DNA from: WHSV01 sp050693895
Lineage (GTDB): Bacteria > Actinomycetota > CADDZG01 > WHSQ01
NCBI GenBank assembly: GCA_050693895.1
Contig: JBOGWS010000076.1
Location: forward strand, 54,144 to 118,143
Reading direction: 5' to 3'
Length of the DNA stretch: 64,000 bases
This document shows, piece by piece, positions 26,170 to 35,020 of this stretch. Numbering within the stretch: position 1 is the stretch's first letter; every line of letters begins with the position of its first letter. The notes beneath the pieces were generated by a model that worked only from the letters and a program-made list of their open reading frames with translations, did not search any database and was not told the origin of the DNA. The position numbers and the translations under genes are program-made.

Positions 26170-28116
26170 CTAGATCGTCAGCTCGACCGAACGGACGGCG
26201 ATCTCCTTGACGAGCGACTCCACGATGTCGTCGACCTTCACACCGCGGGTCTCCTCGCCGTCGCGCCGGCGGACCGAGACGGTCTGAGACTCCGCCTCGC
26301 TGTCCCCCACGATCAACATGTAGGGAACCTTGTGCAGCTGGTGATTCCGAATCTTGGCTCCCATGGTGTTGTCGGAGCTATCGACCTCGGCCCGAATCCC
26401 TCGCGCTTTGAGGCGCGCGAGCACCTCGTTGCCGTAGTCGATATGCCTGTCGGCAATCGGGACGATCGCTGCCTGTACCGGAGCCAGCCATGTCGGAAAA
26501 GCTCCGGCGAAGTGCTCGACGAGAACACCCACGAAGCGTTCCACCGATCCGTACAGGGCCCGGTGGATCATGACCGGTTGGACGCGCTCGCCTGCCTCAT
26601 CCGTGTATTCGAGACCGAAGCGATCCGGAATCTGGAAGTCGACCTGGATGGTTGCGAGTTGCCAGAAACGACCGATTGCGTCGCGCACGTCAACGTCGAT
26701 CTTCGGTCCGTAGAACGTCCCATCTCCCTCGTCGACGACGTAGTCGAGCCCCGCCCGTTCGAGTGCTTCGGGGATCGCCTTCTCGGCCTCCTCCCACTGC
26801 TCGTCCGAGCCGACGGATTTCGGGGGCCGGGTCGAGAACCTGATCTTCTCGGGCGCGAAGCCCACCGTTCCGTAGAGTGCGTTCATGAACTCGATCACGC
26901 CCATGAGCTCGTCGACGACCTGGTCGGACCGACAGAAGATGTGCGAGTCGTCCTGGGTGAACCCGCGCGACCGCAGCAGTCCGTGGACCACACCCGATCG
27001 TTCGTGCCTGTATACGGTGCCAAGCTCGCTTAGACGCACCGGCAGCTCGCGGTAGCTCCGGGTCTTGCTGCGGTACACCAGCACGTGGAAGGGACAGTTC
27101 ATGGGCTTGAGGTAGTACTCGGACTCCTCCGCGGTCAGCGGAGGAAACATTGTCTCCGCATAGAAGCCGAGATGTCCCGATGTCTCCCACAGGTTGGATT
27201 TACCCACGTGCGGCGAGTAGACGGGTTCGTAGCCGTAGTCGAGGTGCATCTGACGCGCGAGGTCCTCGAGCTCCTTGCGAACGAGCGCGCCCTTCGGGTG
27301 CCACACTGGGAGGCCGCTGCCGACCTCCTCGGGCCAGGAGTACAACTCGAGCTCGCGCCCGAGCTTGCGGTGGTCGCGCTTCTCGGCCTCCTCAAGTTGA
27401 TGAAGATGATCCTCGAGCGCCTGTTTGTTCTCCCATGCGGTCCCGTAGATGCGCTGGAGCATCGGACGGTTTTCGTCGCCGCGCCAGTAAGCACCCGCCG
27501 TCCGTAGCAACTTGAAGGTCTTGATTCGTCCGGTTCCCGGGAGGTGCGGGCCGCGGCAGAGATCGACGAACGCCGGCTCGTCCGCGTCGGGTTCGGTATT
27601 CGAATAGATCGATATAACCTCGCCCTCGGCCCCCTGCTGCTCGAGCGCGTCCGCACCTTCGGCGACACCCTCGATGATCTCGACCTTGTAGGGCTGGTCT
27701 TTGAACAACTCGAGCGCGTCGTCGCGGTCCAACTCCGCTCGTTCGAAGCGCTGGTTCGCCTTGACGATCTTGCGCATCTCGGCCTCGATGACCTCGACAT
27801 CCTCCGGGGTGAAAGGCCGTTCGACCTCGAAATCGTAGTAGAAGCCGTCGGTGATCGGGGGGCCGATCGAGTACTTCGCCTCGGGGAAGAGCCGAAGAAC
27901 CGCCTGCGCCAAGACGTGCGCGGTCGAGTGACGGAGCACCTCGCGGCCCGCGTCCGAATCCATTGTCACGATCTCGACTTTCGAACCAGCCTCGGGGACG
28001 AACGCCAGGTCTCGCTGCACACCGTTAACCACCTGGATGGCCGGCGCGCTTGCCGACGCCTCCTTGGCGAGGGCGAAACCGTCCTTGTTGCCGTCGGGTG
28101 CAGCCTGAACGCTCAT
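26170..28116 (-). CDS. thrS: threonyl-tRNA synthetase
   Basis: Class II synthetase charging tRNA-Thr, 648 residues. A slightly short N-terminal TGS domain is followed by the editing domain with HSTAH (62-66) and CRGPH, the catalytic core with zinc ligands in MNCPFH, DDSHIF and MIHRAL, motif 2 (RHERSGVVHGL) and the anticodon-binding domain. The second-domain editing residues are intact, so serine proofreading is expected. It starts 3 bases after the stop of a metallopeptidase gene; I find no T-box in the region upstream. Confidence 0.98.
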   Translation of the reverse strand: MSVQAAPDGNKDGFALAKEASASAPAIQVVNGVQRDLAFVPEAGSKVEIVTMDSDAGREVLRHSTAHVLAQAVLRLFPEAKYSIGPPITDGFYYDFEVERPFTPEDVEVIEAEMRKIVKANQRFERAELDRDDALELFKDQPYKVEIIEGVAEGADALEQQGAEGEVISIYSNTEPDADEPAFVDLCRGPHLPGTGRIKTFKLLRTAGAYWRGDENRPMLQRIYGTAWENKQALEDHLHQLEEAEKRDHRKLGRELELYSWPEEVGSGLPVWHPKGALVRKELEDLARQMHLDYGYEPVYSPHVGKSNLWETSGHLGFYAETMFPPLTAEESEYYLKPMNCPFHVLVYRSKTRSYRELPVRLSELGTVYRHERSGVVHGLLRSRGFTQDDSHIFCRSDQVVDELMGVIEFMNALYGTVGFAPEKIRFSTRPPKSVGSDEQWEEAEKAIPEALERAGLDYVVDEGDGTFYGPKIDVDVRDAIGRFWQLATIQVDFQIPDRFGLEYTDEAGERVQPVMIHRALYGSVERFVGVLVEHFAGAFPTWLAPVQAAIVPIADRHIDYGNEVLARLKARGIRAEVDSSDNTMGAKIRNHQLHKVPYMLIVGDSEAESQTVSVRRRDGEETRGVKVDDIVESLVKEIAVRSVELTI

Positions 28117-28119
28117 GGA

Positions 28120-29424
28120 TTAGATGCTATCCGCCCACTGCCTCTCGAACTGACCGGGAGTGAGTCCGGTGAAACGTCGCACGGCGGACCGGAGGTGCTT
28201 GGCGCGACCGCCTGATTCATCATGGGAATCGCCGAGCGACTTGTAGAAGCGAAGGAACTTGTTGTAGCCCCATCGCTCGATAAAATACGCCACCGCCGTG
28301 CGGCTCGCCTGGTAGTGAAGGAATAGCTCCTCCGCGCTGCCTCGTCGGAACTCTCGGTCGGTGGCGAGTCGGGGTTCGGTGGCTCCGACCGCGACCTGAT
28401 TCGCGAAGTAAAGATCTGCGGTGTCGCCCGGCGATCTTGCCATCCACTCGGCCAGCCCCTCCTCGACCCACAGCGGGATGTGGGGGCCGGACACGCGCCT
28501 GGTCGCAACATGCGCGATCTCGTGCGTGAGGAGCAGTTCGAGATTCGGCGAGCTTGCCGCGAGAGTCGCCCGGTCCACCACGATTCGGGCCGGGCTGTAC
28601 CCGGTGTCTTCTTGGAACGGCGAGTACGAGAACGCCGCGAAGTTGGAGATCGCATAGTCGACGTCGATGATTCTGCGAACCTCGCTGCGCGACGACGTCA
28701 CCAGAACCACGACGCGTCCGTTCCATGCTCCCTTCCACCGCTGCTTGACGTGACTACGCGCTCCTTCCGCCAGTTGCATGAAGCTGTCGCCGATCTCGAG
28801 GCAGCCCGCCTCACGACACGGATGCTGGATGAGCGTGACGTTCTTGCCGTGCGTCTGCTTGACGGGTCCGTAATCCCACAGGTTGCGCTCGGTTCTGTTT
28901 CGATTCTTGAGGTCATTGTCCGCCGCGACAAGCCATTCCCCATCGCGCAGCACGAAGGTGAAGAAGAGGTTGCTTACGAAATCAGCATCGTCGTACCCCT
29001 TGAACCGGTACGTCTCTTCGACCCGGGGAATGAAGACATCGTCTGCGCTCTTGTAGCGCCGACGGTGTTCGCGGCGAGCTAGGTCACCATCGCCGGCCTG
29101 CACCTCGAGCTCGTACCGACCAAAGCGGAGCGACGTCAATCGGTCGAAGATAGCGCGCTGTTGCTTGCGAAACCTCTTCGCCTTCGGGTCGATGGAGGAT
29201 AGGAACGCGCCCCTGTCATCCTCCATCACGGCCCGAGCTCGAAGACTCAATATCTCCGAGGCAGCCGTGCGCGGGTCGGGGTCCTCCTCAGTTTCCGGCT
29301 CGTCTGGCTCGGTGACGGCTTCGGGGCGCGAACGCTCGCCGGGATCCCCTTCGAGACCAGTAGCAAGCCAGATACCCGACGCCAGTACGACGAGCGTCGC
29401 CAATGCGACCAGCAGTTTCTTCAT
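28120..29424 (-). CDS. membrane-anchored metallopeptidase (gluzincin, MA-like)
   Basis: A 434-residue protein with an uncleaved or cleaved N-terminal signal (KKLLVALATLVVLASGIWLATG) and an acidic linker. Near residue 290 it has LLTHEIAHV followed about 20 residues later by WVEEGLAEW: an HExxH zinc site with the downstream Glu of gluzincins. The domain before it resembles an NTF2-like or secreted region. It is probably an extracytoplasmic zinc peptidase of unknown substrate. The gene sits 3 bases before thrS, an unusual operon partner. Confidence 0.82.
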   Translation of the reverse strand: MKKLLVALATLVVLASGIWLATGLEGDPGERSRPEAVTEPDEPETEEDPDPRTAASEILSLRARAVMEDDRGAFLSSIDPKAKRFRKQQRAIFDRLTSLRFGRYELEVQAGDGDLARREHRRRYKSADDVFIPRVEETYRFKGYDDADFVSNLFFTFVLRDGEWLVAADNDLKNRNRTERNLWDYGPVKQTHGKNVTLIQHPCREAGCLEIGDSFMQLAEGARSHVKQRWKGAWNGRVVVLVTSSRSEVRRIIDVDYAISNFAAFSYSPFQEDTGYSPARIVVDRATLAASSPNLELLLTHEIAHVATRRVSGPHIPLWVEEGLAEWMARSPGDTADLYFANQVAVGATEPRLATDREFRRGSAEELFLHYQASRTAVAYFIERWGYNKFLRFYKSLGDSHDESGGRAKHLRSAVRRFTGLTPGQFERQWADSI

Positions 29425-29502
29425 CTCTCCCCAAGTCCGCCGCGATCCCGCCGACCGCCTGCTTTCTCGCGATCGTCGAGACGATCGCAGGCGTTCATGC
29501 TC

Positions 29503-30438
29503 CTACGATGACTTCTCCGCTACTTCGTAAACCTCCATGAAGTGCAGGTAGTTGCCGGCGATCTGCTCGGCCGCAGCATCGCGCTCGAGGCTCTTGTCGA
29601 GGTATCCCTTCAGCGCGTCCCACCAGATGGTTCGGCCGATCGCGAAGCCGACGTAGCCCGGCACATCTGCTCCCTGCCGAAGCCAGTGATCGACGGCGTC
29701 TGCATTCGCTCCCCGACCAAGTACGACGCACACAACATTGTCTCGACCGCCGGAGCGCGTCAGTTGAGCGATCCGCTCGCAGTCCTCACGCTCGTCGATC
29801 CCTTCGATTTTCCAGATGTCCGGTTGGATGCCCGCAGCGTGAAGCTCTTCGATGGTCTTCAGCATGAGGTCGGGCCGCAGCTCCTTGTCGAAGCGGTCGG
29901 TGTCGCCCCCAACCGACTCGAGCTGTGCCGGCTCGGCGGGAACAAGCAACTCGAAGAGAAACTTGCGGTCACTTTCGTGGAGCCAGTCGCAGAGCTTCTT
30001 GAGCCGGGCCGATTGACGTTGGTTCATCCCCGCGTCGCCCTCGGGGTTGTAACGAACGAGCACCTTCACGAAGCTGGGGTCGAACTCTTCGATGTGTTTG
30101 CCGAAATCATCTCCGTAGTCGAAGTCGAACTCGTTCTGGCCCGATTTCTCCACCGGCATGGCGAAGAGGTAGCCCTCCTTGTTCGCGTTCCGGGCGATAT
30201 CGGCACCGAACTGCTCGTCCACGAGGATGCCGGCTGCCTCTTTTATGTCTCCCCGCCCGCCCTTCACACCCTTGTCGACGGCCCTGCGGAAGCCCTCGAA
30301 GATGACCGTTTTGGCGTCGGCGATGGTCTCGCTCTGCTCGGGCGTGGGGTCGCCCTCGATCCCGAACATCTTCTTCTGGAACGAACCCCTGTGGTCGAAG
30401 GCGAGGACGTAGAGATTCCCTTCGTATCCAAGAGCCAT
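29503..30438 (-). CDS. IolC C-terminal-domain-like protein (DUF2090 family)
   Basis: A stand-alone 311-residue TIM-barrel protein. Signatures are LYVLAFDHRGSF at the start, FLFELLVP in the middle and PDIWKIEG later, matching the DUF2090 domain that is fused to the IolC kinase in some bacteria and resembles class I aldolases (tagatose-bisphosphate or 2-deoxy-5-keto-gluconate 6-phosphate aldolase). Without the kinase partner its substrate is uncertain. I chose ATG 30438 because AGGGAGG stands about 8 bases before it; an upstream frame extension to 30519 lacks such support. Confidence 0.82.
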   Translation of the reverse strand: MALGYEGNLYVLAFDHRGSFQKKMFGIEGDPTPEQSETIADAKTVIFEGFRRAVDKGVKGGRGDIKEAAGILVDEQFGADIARNANKEGYLFAMPVEKSGQNEFDFDYGDDFGKHIEEFDPSFVKVLVRYNPEGDAGMNQRQSARLKKLCDWLHESDRKFLFELLVPAEPAQLESVGGDTDRFDKELRPDLMLKTIEELHAAGIQPDIWKIEGIDEREDCERIAQLTRSGGRDNVVCVVLGRGANADAVDHWLRQGADVPGYVGFAIGRTIWWDALKGYLDKSLERDAAAEQIAGNYLHFMEVYEVAEKSS

Positions 30439-30551
30439 AGAGACGGACCTCCCTGAGAGTCGTGCGATCGTAGACGTGCCTTTGAGGTTACCCGCCCTCG
30501 CCTGTGCTGCACCAGGCATGCGCTCATCCGCCGGCGTGTTTCCATTGAGAC

Positions 30552-30863
30552 GTGGACAACGTCGAGCTCGTCAAGCGTTTTCTCAAGGCCCAGAACCTCG
30601 AGCACGTGGGCAGAGTTGATGATGCCGTGGGCCTGTACGAATCCATCGTCGAGGCCCGGTTCGACTCGTCTGGGCCCTACGACCGGCTGATCGCTCTCTA
30701 CGATCATCGGGCGCGGCACCGTGACGTGGTTCGGATCGCGGAGGCCGCCCTCGCGCACGTGCAGACATACGACGACAAGCGAGCGTTCTACGAAAGGACA
30801 CGCTCAGACGCCCTGAAGGCGATCGGCCGCCTCCCTCAGGCCGAGCCTCGCAATCACCGGTGA
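30552..30863 (+). CDS. small TPR-like protein
   Basis: A 103-residue protein from GTG 30552, all helical by pattern, with a tetratricopeptide-like segment (EHVGRVDDAVGLYESIVEARF, then PYDRLIALY). No catalytic motif. Its stop overlaps the GTG of the MidA methyltransferase (GTGA), so the two are translationally coupled and may work together. Confidence 0.75.
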   Translation: MDNVELVKRFLKAQNLEHVGRVDDAVGLYESIVEARFDSSGPYDRLIALYDHRARHRDVVRIAEAALAHVQTYDDKRAFYERTRSDALKAIGRLPQAEPRNHR

Positions 30864-31951
30864 ACGAACTCGAGATCCTGCTGCGGGAGCGGATCGGTTC
30901 GAACGGACCCATCACCTTCGCCGAGTACCAGGACGCGGCCCTCTATCACCCCGAGCTCGGCTATTACGCGAGCGACCAACGCACTGGTTGGAGGGGGCAC
31001 TTCCTGACCTCCGCCGAACTGGACCCGGCGTTCGGCGCCTTGTGGGCGGTGGGCTTTCGACGCGTCTGGGAGCGGCTCGGCCGGCCGGAGTCGTTCGAGC
31101 TCATCGAGGTGGGGCCGGGTGAGGGTGGGTTTGCGAACTCGATTCTCGGCGTCGTCGAGGGAGATTTCGCCGACGCCCTCGTCTACCGGCTCATCGAGAG
31201 AGTCGCCGCGCTGGCCGAGCGGCAGATGAGCCTCCTAAGCAGCTACGACAACGTGGTCTGGTCCTCGTCCATCGACGAGCTGAAGCCCGTTGCACACGGG
31301 GCCCTGATGGCCAACGAAGTGCTCGACAACCTGCCCGTGCATCTGCTCGAGTACAGGGGCGGTGAGTTCGTAGAGCTCTACGTGCAGGCGTCCGATTCAG
31401 GGCTCGAGCTCGTGTCCGGTCCGGTCTCGTCGTCGCGGGTCTCACGGCTCCTAGACGGCGCCGGCTGCGAACCGAACGAGGGGCAACGCCTCGAGGTGGG
31501 CCCGGAGGCCGTCGACTTCGTCCGGTTCTGCGCCACCGCCGTCGCACAGGGTTCGGTCTTCCTGGTCGATTACGGGTTGACGTGGCAAGAGGTCGCCGAG
31601 CGACGTTCCGGAACACTGGTGTCGTACTCGGCCGGTGGAACCGACGAGCTGATTCTCGATCGGCCCGGCGAGAAGGACATCACCTCGCACGCGAACTGGG
31701 ACGTGGTCGCGCCGGCACTTCGCTCGGCCGGTTTCGAGGTGACCGGACCTACTCCTCAGCGAGAGGTCCTGAGGGACCTCGGTCTTGCAGATCTCGATCA
31801 CTCGCTCGCCGATCGACAGCGGAGCCTGACCACGGAGGGCAGGGGGGCGGAGGCCCTGCGCGCCCTCTCGCGGCGTCAGGCACTGAGCGTTCTGACCGAT
31901 CCGCACGGCCTCGGGGGCCTCGAAGTCCTCACGGGCCGCAAGGGCGCCTGA
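30860..31951 (+). CDS. MidA/NDUFAF7-family SAM-dependent methyltransferase
   Basis: A 363-residue class I methyltransferase (COG1565). The start has GPITFAEYQDAALYHPELGYY, motif I is LIEVGPGEGGFA, and ANEVLDNLPV is the family signature after it. The mitochondrial homologue methylates an arginine in complex I; bacterial substrates are largely unknown. GTG start in a 4-base overlap with the TPR gene. It converges with the HNH gene, 35 bases away. Confidence 0.9.
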   Translation: MNELEILLRERIGSNGPITFAEYQDAALYHPELGYYASDQRTGWRGHFLTSAELDPAFGALWAVGFRRVWERLGRPESFELIEVGPGEGGFANSILGVVEGDFADALVYRLIERVAALAERQMSLLSSYDNVVWSSSIDELKPVAHGALMANEVLDNLPVHLLEYRGGEFVELYVQASDSGLELVSGPVSSSRVSRLLDGAGCEPNEGQRLEVGPEAVDFVRFCATAVAQGSVFLVDYGLTWQEVAERRSGTLVSYSAGGTDELILDRPGEKDITSHANWDVVAPALRSAGFEVTGPTPQREVLRDLGLADLDHSLADRQRSLTTEGRGAEALRALSRRQALSVLTDPHGLGGLEVLTGRKGA

Positions 31952-31986
31952 ATCCACCCCTGCAAGAGGTTGCGTCGAGATTTTGG

Positions 31987-33186
31987 TCAAGCGAAGGACA
32001 ATGCCGAGTCGGCCGCAGGCCGTGGTGGAGCTCGTTCGTCGAGGCCCGCCGGCGCGAACGATGCGGGGGAGAAGGGAGTCCCGTCGGGTCGACGCCAGGT
32101 CACGACATCATTGGCATTGACCTCAACGTCCCATCCGTACTCGTGGACCAGTTTGTGGTGGCGCCCGCAGACCAGCACAAGGTTATAGAGATCCGTCGGA
32201 CCGCCCTTGCCCCAGTGCCAGATGTGATGGGATTGAAGGAACCACCGGGCATCACAGCCTGGGAAGGTGCATCCTCGATCGCGTCGGCGCAACTGCCGCA
32301 CCAACCACGGAGGTGGCGTGCGCGACGCACGGTCTACTCCGACGGTGCGGCCGTTGCAATCGTGGAACGCGAACTCGATGCGTCCGTCGCACGCCAGACG
32401 CCGAGCCGTTTCGGCTCCCGCAACTCCTCCGCCCTCGATCTCACATCCGCCGTGGTCCGTCGCGAGCGTCTCGGCGTCCACGTGTACGACCACGGTCGCG
32501 CGGTCGGCGTCCGCGTCCCGAGCGATCCGGTGTGACGCCAGCGCAACCAGGGCATCGGCGCGTCGCGTCACGAGTGACTCGCCGAAGGAGGGGGGATCGG
32601 CGTCCTCATCATCGATAATGTCCGGCAGGCGGCCGGCCATGCGATCGAGCGATTTCGCAATCACCGCGCCCTGATCCGACGGCCAGGAGCCCTCGAGCCA
32701 CAGCCGACGTCCATCGTCGGTCCACCAGTAGTCGAGATGGCGGCTCCGGTCCGATTCGATCGTTTCCTTTCGAGCGGGTGAATTGGCGACATCGCCTCTG
32801 CGCCTGATGGTGGCGGGGGTGACGCGCTTCGCCCACGAGACGAGACGGGCCTCCGTCTCCGGCGCGGCGAAACGACCGAGCCCGAGCACCTTGTCGATGG
32901 ACAATGTTCCGGAACCGAGCGCAGATCGGATCTGCGTCAGTCCCGGCAGGGCTTCGGCCGCCCCAACCCAGCGCCGCGCGCTCCAGTTCGAAATCCCCAG
33001 CTGAGCCGAGATCCACTGGCCGAAATCGCCGCAACCATCGGCGAGCCACGTCCCGTCTCGGTCGCATTCGGCAATGGCCTCGAGCAGACGCTGCTGGCCG
33101 GCCCCCACGTCCGCCTGAGCAGACCTCAGCCGGGCGAGAGCTCCTGAGTTGTTGCTTCCGGGAACCTTCAATCTCTCGTCAATCAA
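31987..33186 (-). CDS. DUF222 / 13E12-family HNH endonuclease
   Basis: About 399 residues. The N-terminal DUF222 region (helical, with SARRWVGAAEALPG and SIDKVLGLGRFA) is followed by a C-terminal HNH nuclease: RDRGCTFPGCD, then FLQSHHIWHWGKGG, then NLVLVCGRHHKLVHE, with the Cys pairs for a structural zinc. The reading frame is open to TTG 33249, but that region contains an SOS box and a TATAAT, so I place the start downstream, at TTG 33186 (preceded by GAGGAC) or possibly TTG 33171. This family is common and mobile-like in actinobacteria; its cellular role is not settled. Confidence 0.85.
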   Translation of the reverse strand: MIDERLKVPGSNNSGALARLRSAQADVGAGQQRLLEAIAECDRDGTWLADGCGDFGQWISAQLGISNWSARRWVGAAEALPGLTQIRSALGSGTLSIDKVLGLGRFAAPETEARLVSWAKRVTPATIRRRGDVANSPARKETIESDRSRHLDYWWTDDGRRLWLEGSWPSDQGAVIAKSLDRMAGRLPDIIDDEDADPPSFGESLVTRRADALVALASHRIARDADADRATVVVHVDAETLATDHGGCEIEGGGVAGAETARRLACDGRIEFAFHDCNGRTVGVDRASRTPPPWLVRQLRRRDRGCTFPGCDARWFLQSHHIWHWGKGGPTDLYNLVLVCGRHHKLVHEYGWDVEVNANDVVTWRRPDGTPFSPASFAPAGLDERAPPRPAADSALSFA

Positions 33187-33223
33187 CTGTCCTCGTATCC
33201 GGCCCCGGGAGCGCGGCCACACA

Positions 33224-33229
33224 ATTATA
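33224..33229 (-). promoter_or_regulatory. -10 element of the HNH gene
   Basis: Perfect TATAAT on the minus strand, immediately after the SOS box. It predicts transcription start near 33217, upstream of the TTG start candidates at 33186 and 33171. Confidence 0.7.
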
Positions 33230-33245
33230 TCGAACGTCCGTTCGC
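33230..33245 (-). promoter_or_regulatory. LexA (SOS) box of the HNH gene
   Basis: In gene orientation GCGAAC-GGAC-GTTCGA, touching the TATAAT. It has the same twelve arm bases as the ruvC box and obeys CGAAC-RNRY-GTTCG. A repressor here would cover the -35/-10 spacer, so DNA damage should induce the nuclease gene. Confidence 0.88.
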
Positions 33246-33316
33246 CCAATCAAGGCCTTCCGCGCACAAAGTCGCGAAAACTTTCAGGTTCCGGCACGCA
33301 GTAGGGTTGACCCTTA

Positions 33317-33343
33317 AAGCGATCACTTTAGGAGTAATTACTT
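33317..33343. promoter_or_regulatory. candidate MerR operator at menB
   Basis: Imperfect 27-bp dyad: arm AAGCGATCACT, spacer TTAGG, arm AGTAATTACTT (8 of 11 arm positions symmetric). It ends 2 bases before the menB ATG and covers the AGGAG Shine-Dalgarno. The same element, 21 of 27 bases identical, lies at the start of merR (42212-42238). TTGACC at 33307-33312 may be the -35 box. Confidence 0.65.
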
Positions 33344-33345
33344 CG

Positions 33346-34158
33346 ATGAATTGGGACCGCAGCAGCACTTACGAGGACATCCTCTACGACACCTCGGGCG
33401 GCATCGCAAAGATCACCATCAACCGGCCCGAGGTCCGCAACGCGTTCAGGCCGAAGACTCTGTTCGAGCTCAGCGACGCCTTCAACATCGCTCGGGACGA
33501 TCCGACGATCGGGGTCATCATCTTCACGGGGGCCGGCGAGGAGGCGTTCTGCTCAGGCGGCGACCAGCGGGTGCGGGGCGACGACGGCTACAAGGACGAG
33601 AAGGGCGTCGGGCGGCTCAACGTACTCGACCTGCAGGTGCAGATTCGGAGGACGCCGAAGCCTGTCATCGCGATGGTCGCCGGTTACGCGGTGGGTGGGG
33701 GCCACGTGCTCCACGTCGTGTGCGACCTCACCATCGCGGCAGACAACGCTCGCTTCGGGCAGACGGGACCCAAGGTCGGGAGCTTCGATGGTGGCTACGG
33801 CGCGGGCCTGCTCGCGCGGATGGTCGGACAGAAGAAGGCGCGCGAGATCTGGTTCCTCTGCGAGCAGTACGACGCGGACGAGGCCCTTCGCATGGGCCTC
33901 GTGAACAAGGTAGTGCCCCTCGACAAGCTCGAGGAGGCCACCGTCGCGTGGGCCAACCGCATCCTCGAGATGAGTCCCCTTGCGCTGCGAATGCTGAAGG
34001 CCGCTTTCAACGCCGATACCGACGGACTCGCCGGTATCCAGCAACTCGCGGGCGACGCGACGCTTCTCTACTACCTCAGCGAGGAGGCTCAGGAGGGCCG
34101 CAACGCATACCTCGAGAAGCGGAAACCGAACTTCGACCAGTTCCCGAAACGTCCCTAG
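33346..34158 (+). CDS. menB: 1,4-dihydroxy-2-naphthoyl-CoA synthase
   Basis: Crotonase-fold enzyme that closes the naphthoquinone ring in menaquinone synthesis. The 270 residues include the oxyanion segments FCSGGDQR and YAVGGGHVLH and the MenB hallmark QTGPKVGSFDGGYG with the bicarbonate/Asp site region. The ATG at 33346 is chosen over an upstream TTG because the AGGAG and the dyad lie between them. It is the first gene of the operon menB-menA-menC-menD-patatin-acyltransferase; menA follows after 4 bases. Confidence 0.96.
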   Translation: MNWDRSSTYEDILYDTSGGIAKITINRPEVRNAFRPKTLFELSDAFNIARDDPTIGVIIFTGAGEEAFCSGGDQRVRGDDGYKDEKGVGRLNVLDLQVQIRRTPKPVIAMVAGYAVGGGHVLHVVCDLTIAADNARFGQTGPKVGSFDGGYGAGLLARMVGQKKAREIWFLCEQYDADEALRMGLVNKVVPLDKLEEATVAWANRILEMSPLALRMLKAAFNADTDGLAGIQQLAGDATLLYYLSEEAQEGRNAYLEKRKPNFDQFPKRP

Positions 34159-34162
34159 TCGA

Positions 34163-35020
34163 GTGCAAACCTGGGTCGAGGCCGCTCGCCCACGCACGCT
34201 CAGCGCGGGCGTCACGCCGGTGCTCGTCGGCACCGCGGGCGCCGACCGGTTCATCGCGTGGCGCTTCGTCGCCGCGCTCGTCGTCGGCGTGAGCATTCAG
34301 ATCGGAGTCAACTTCGCGAACGACCTCTTCGACGCACAGCGCGGGGTGGACACGAACGCGCGGCTCGGCCCCCGCAGAGCGGTGGCCTCGGGACTCGTCT
34401 CTCCTCAGAAGATGAAGGTCGCCCTTGGAATCACGATCGCAGTGGCCGCCGTCGCCGGGCTGGCGCTCGCTCTCGCTACTACATTGTGGCTGCTGGTCGT
34501 AGGGCTCGCCTGCTTCGTTGCGCTGCTCGCGTACAGCGGCGGCCCGCGCCCCTACGCGTCCGCCGGACTCGGCGAGGTCTTCGTGTTCGTGTTCTTCGGG
34601 CTGGTGGCGACCATCGGTTCTGCCTACGTGCAGGACGAGGCGATCCCCGAGGTCGCGGTCGCGGCCGCAATTCCCGTGGGTCTCCTCGCGGTCGCCATCC
34701 TCGTGGTCAACAACCTGCGGGACATCCCGACGGACGCCGCAGCAGGCAAGAAGACTCTCGCAGTAAGGCTCGGCGCTCATCGCACCCGGCGCCTTTTCAC
34801 AATCCTGGCCGTGGCGATTCTCGTCGGAGTTTTCATCACGTCGATCATCGACGACGATGCCTGGCCTCTCCTCGGCCTCCTCTGTGCGCTTCCTCTGGTG
34901 AGAGCGCGCAGGATCGTCGATCGAGCGCAGGGACACGACCTCGTCCCGGCCCTCGGGGCGACCAGCAAAGCTCAGCTCGTTCTCGGCATCGGCTTGGCGG
35001 TGGGCCTGTGGATCTCGTAA
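34163..35020 (+). CDS. menA: 1,4-dihydroxy-2-naphthoate polyprenyltransferase
   Basis: Membrane prenyltransferase of the UbiA family that attaches the isoprenoid tail. The 285 residues have the two Asp-rich motifs NFANDLFDAQRG (near 52) and NNLRDIPTDAAAGKKTLAVRLG (near 178) and about eight hydrophobic segments. GTG start. It overlaps menC by 13 bases. Confidence 0.95.
   Translation: MQTWVEAARPRTLSAGVTPVLVGTAGADRFIAWRFVAALVVGVSIQIGVNFANDLFDAQRGVDTNARLGPRRAVASGLVSPQKMKVALGITIAVAAVAGLALALATTLWLLVVGLACFVALLAYSGGPRPYASAGLGEVFVFVFFGLVATIGSAYVQDEAIPEVAVAAAIPVGLLAVAILVVNNLRDIPTDAAAGKKTLAVRLGAHRTRRLFTILAVAILVGVFITSIIDDDAWPLLGLLCALPLVRARRIVDRAQGHDLVPALGATSKAQLVLGIGLAVGLWIS

Noticed and set aside
33187..33249. 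N-terminal extension of the HNH protein to TTG 33249
   Set aside because: The extension is made of SOS box and TATAAT promoter sequence.
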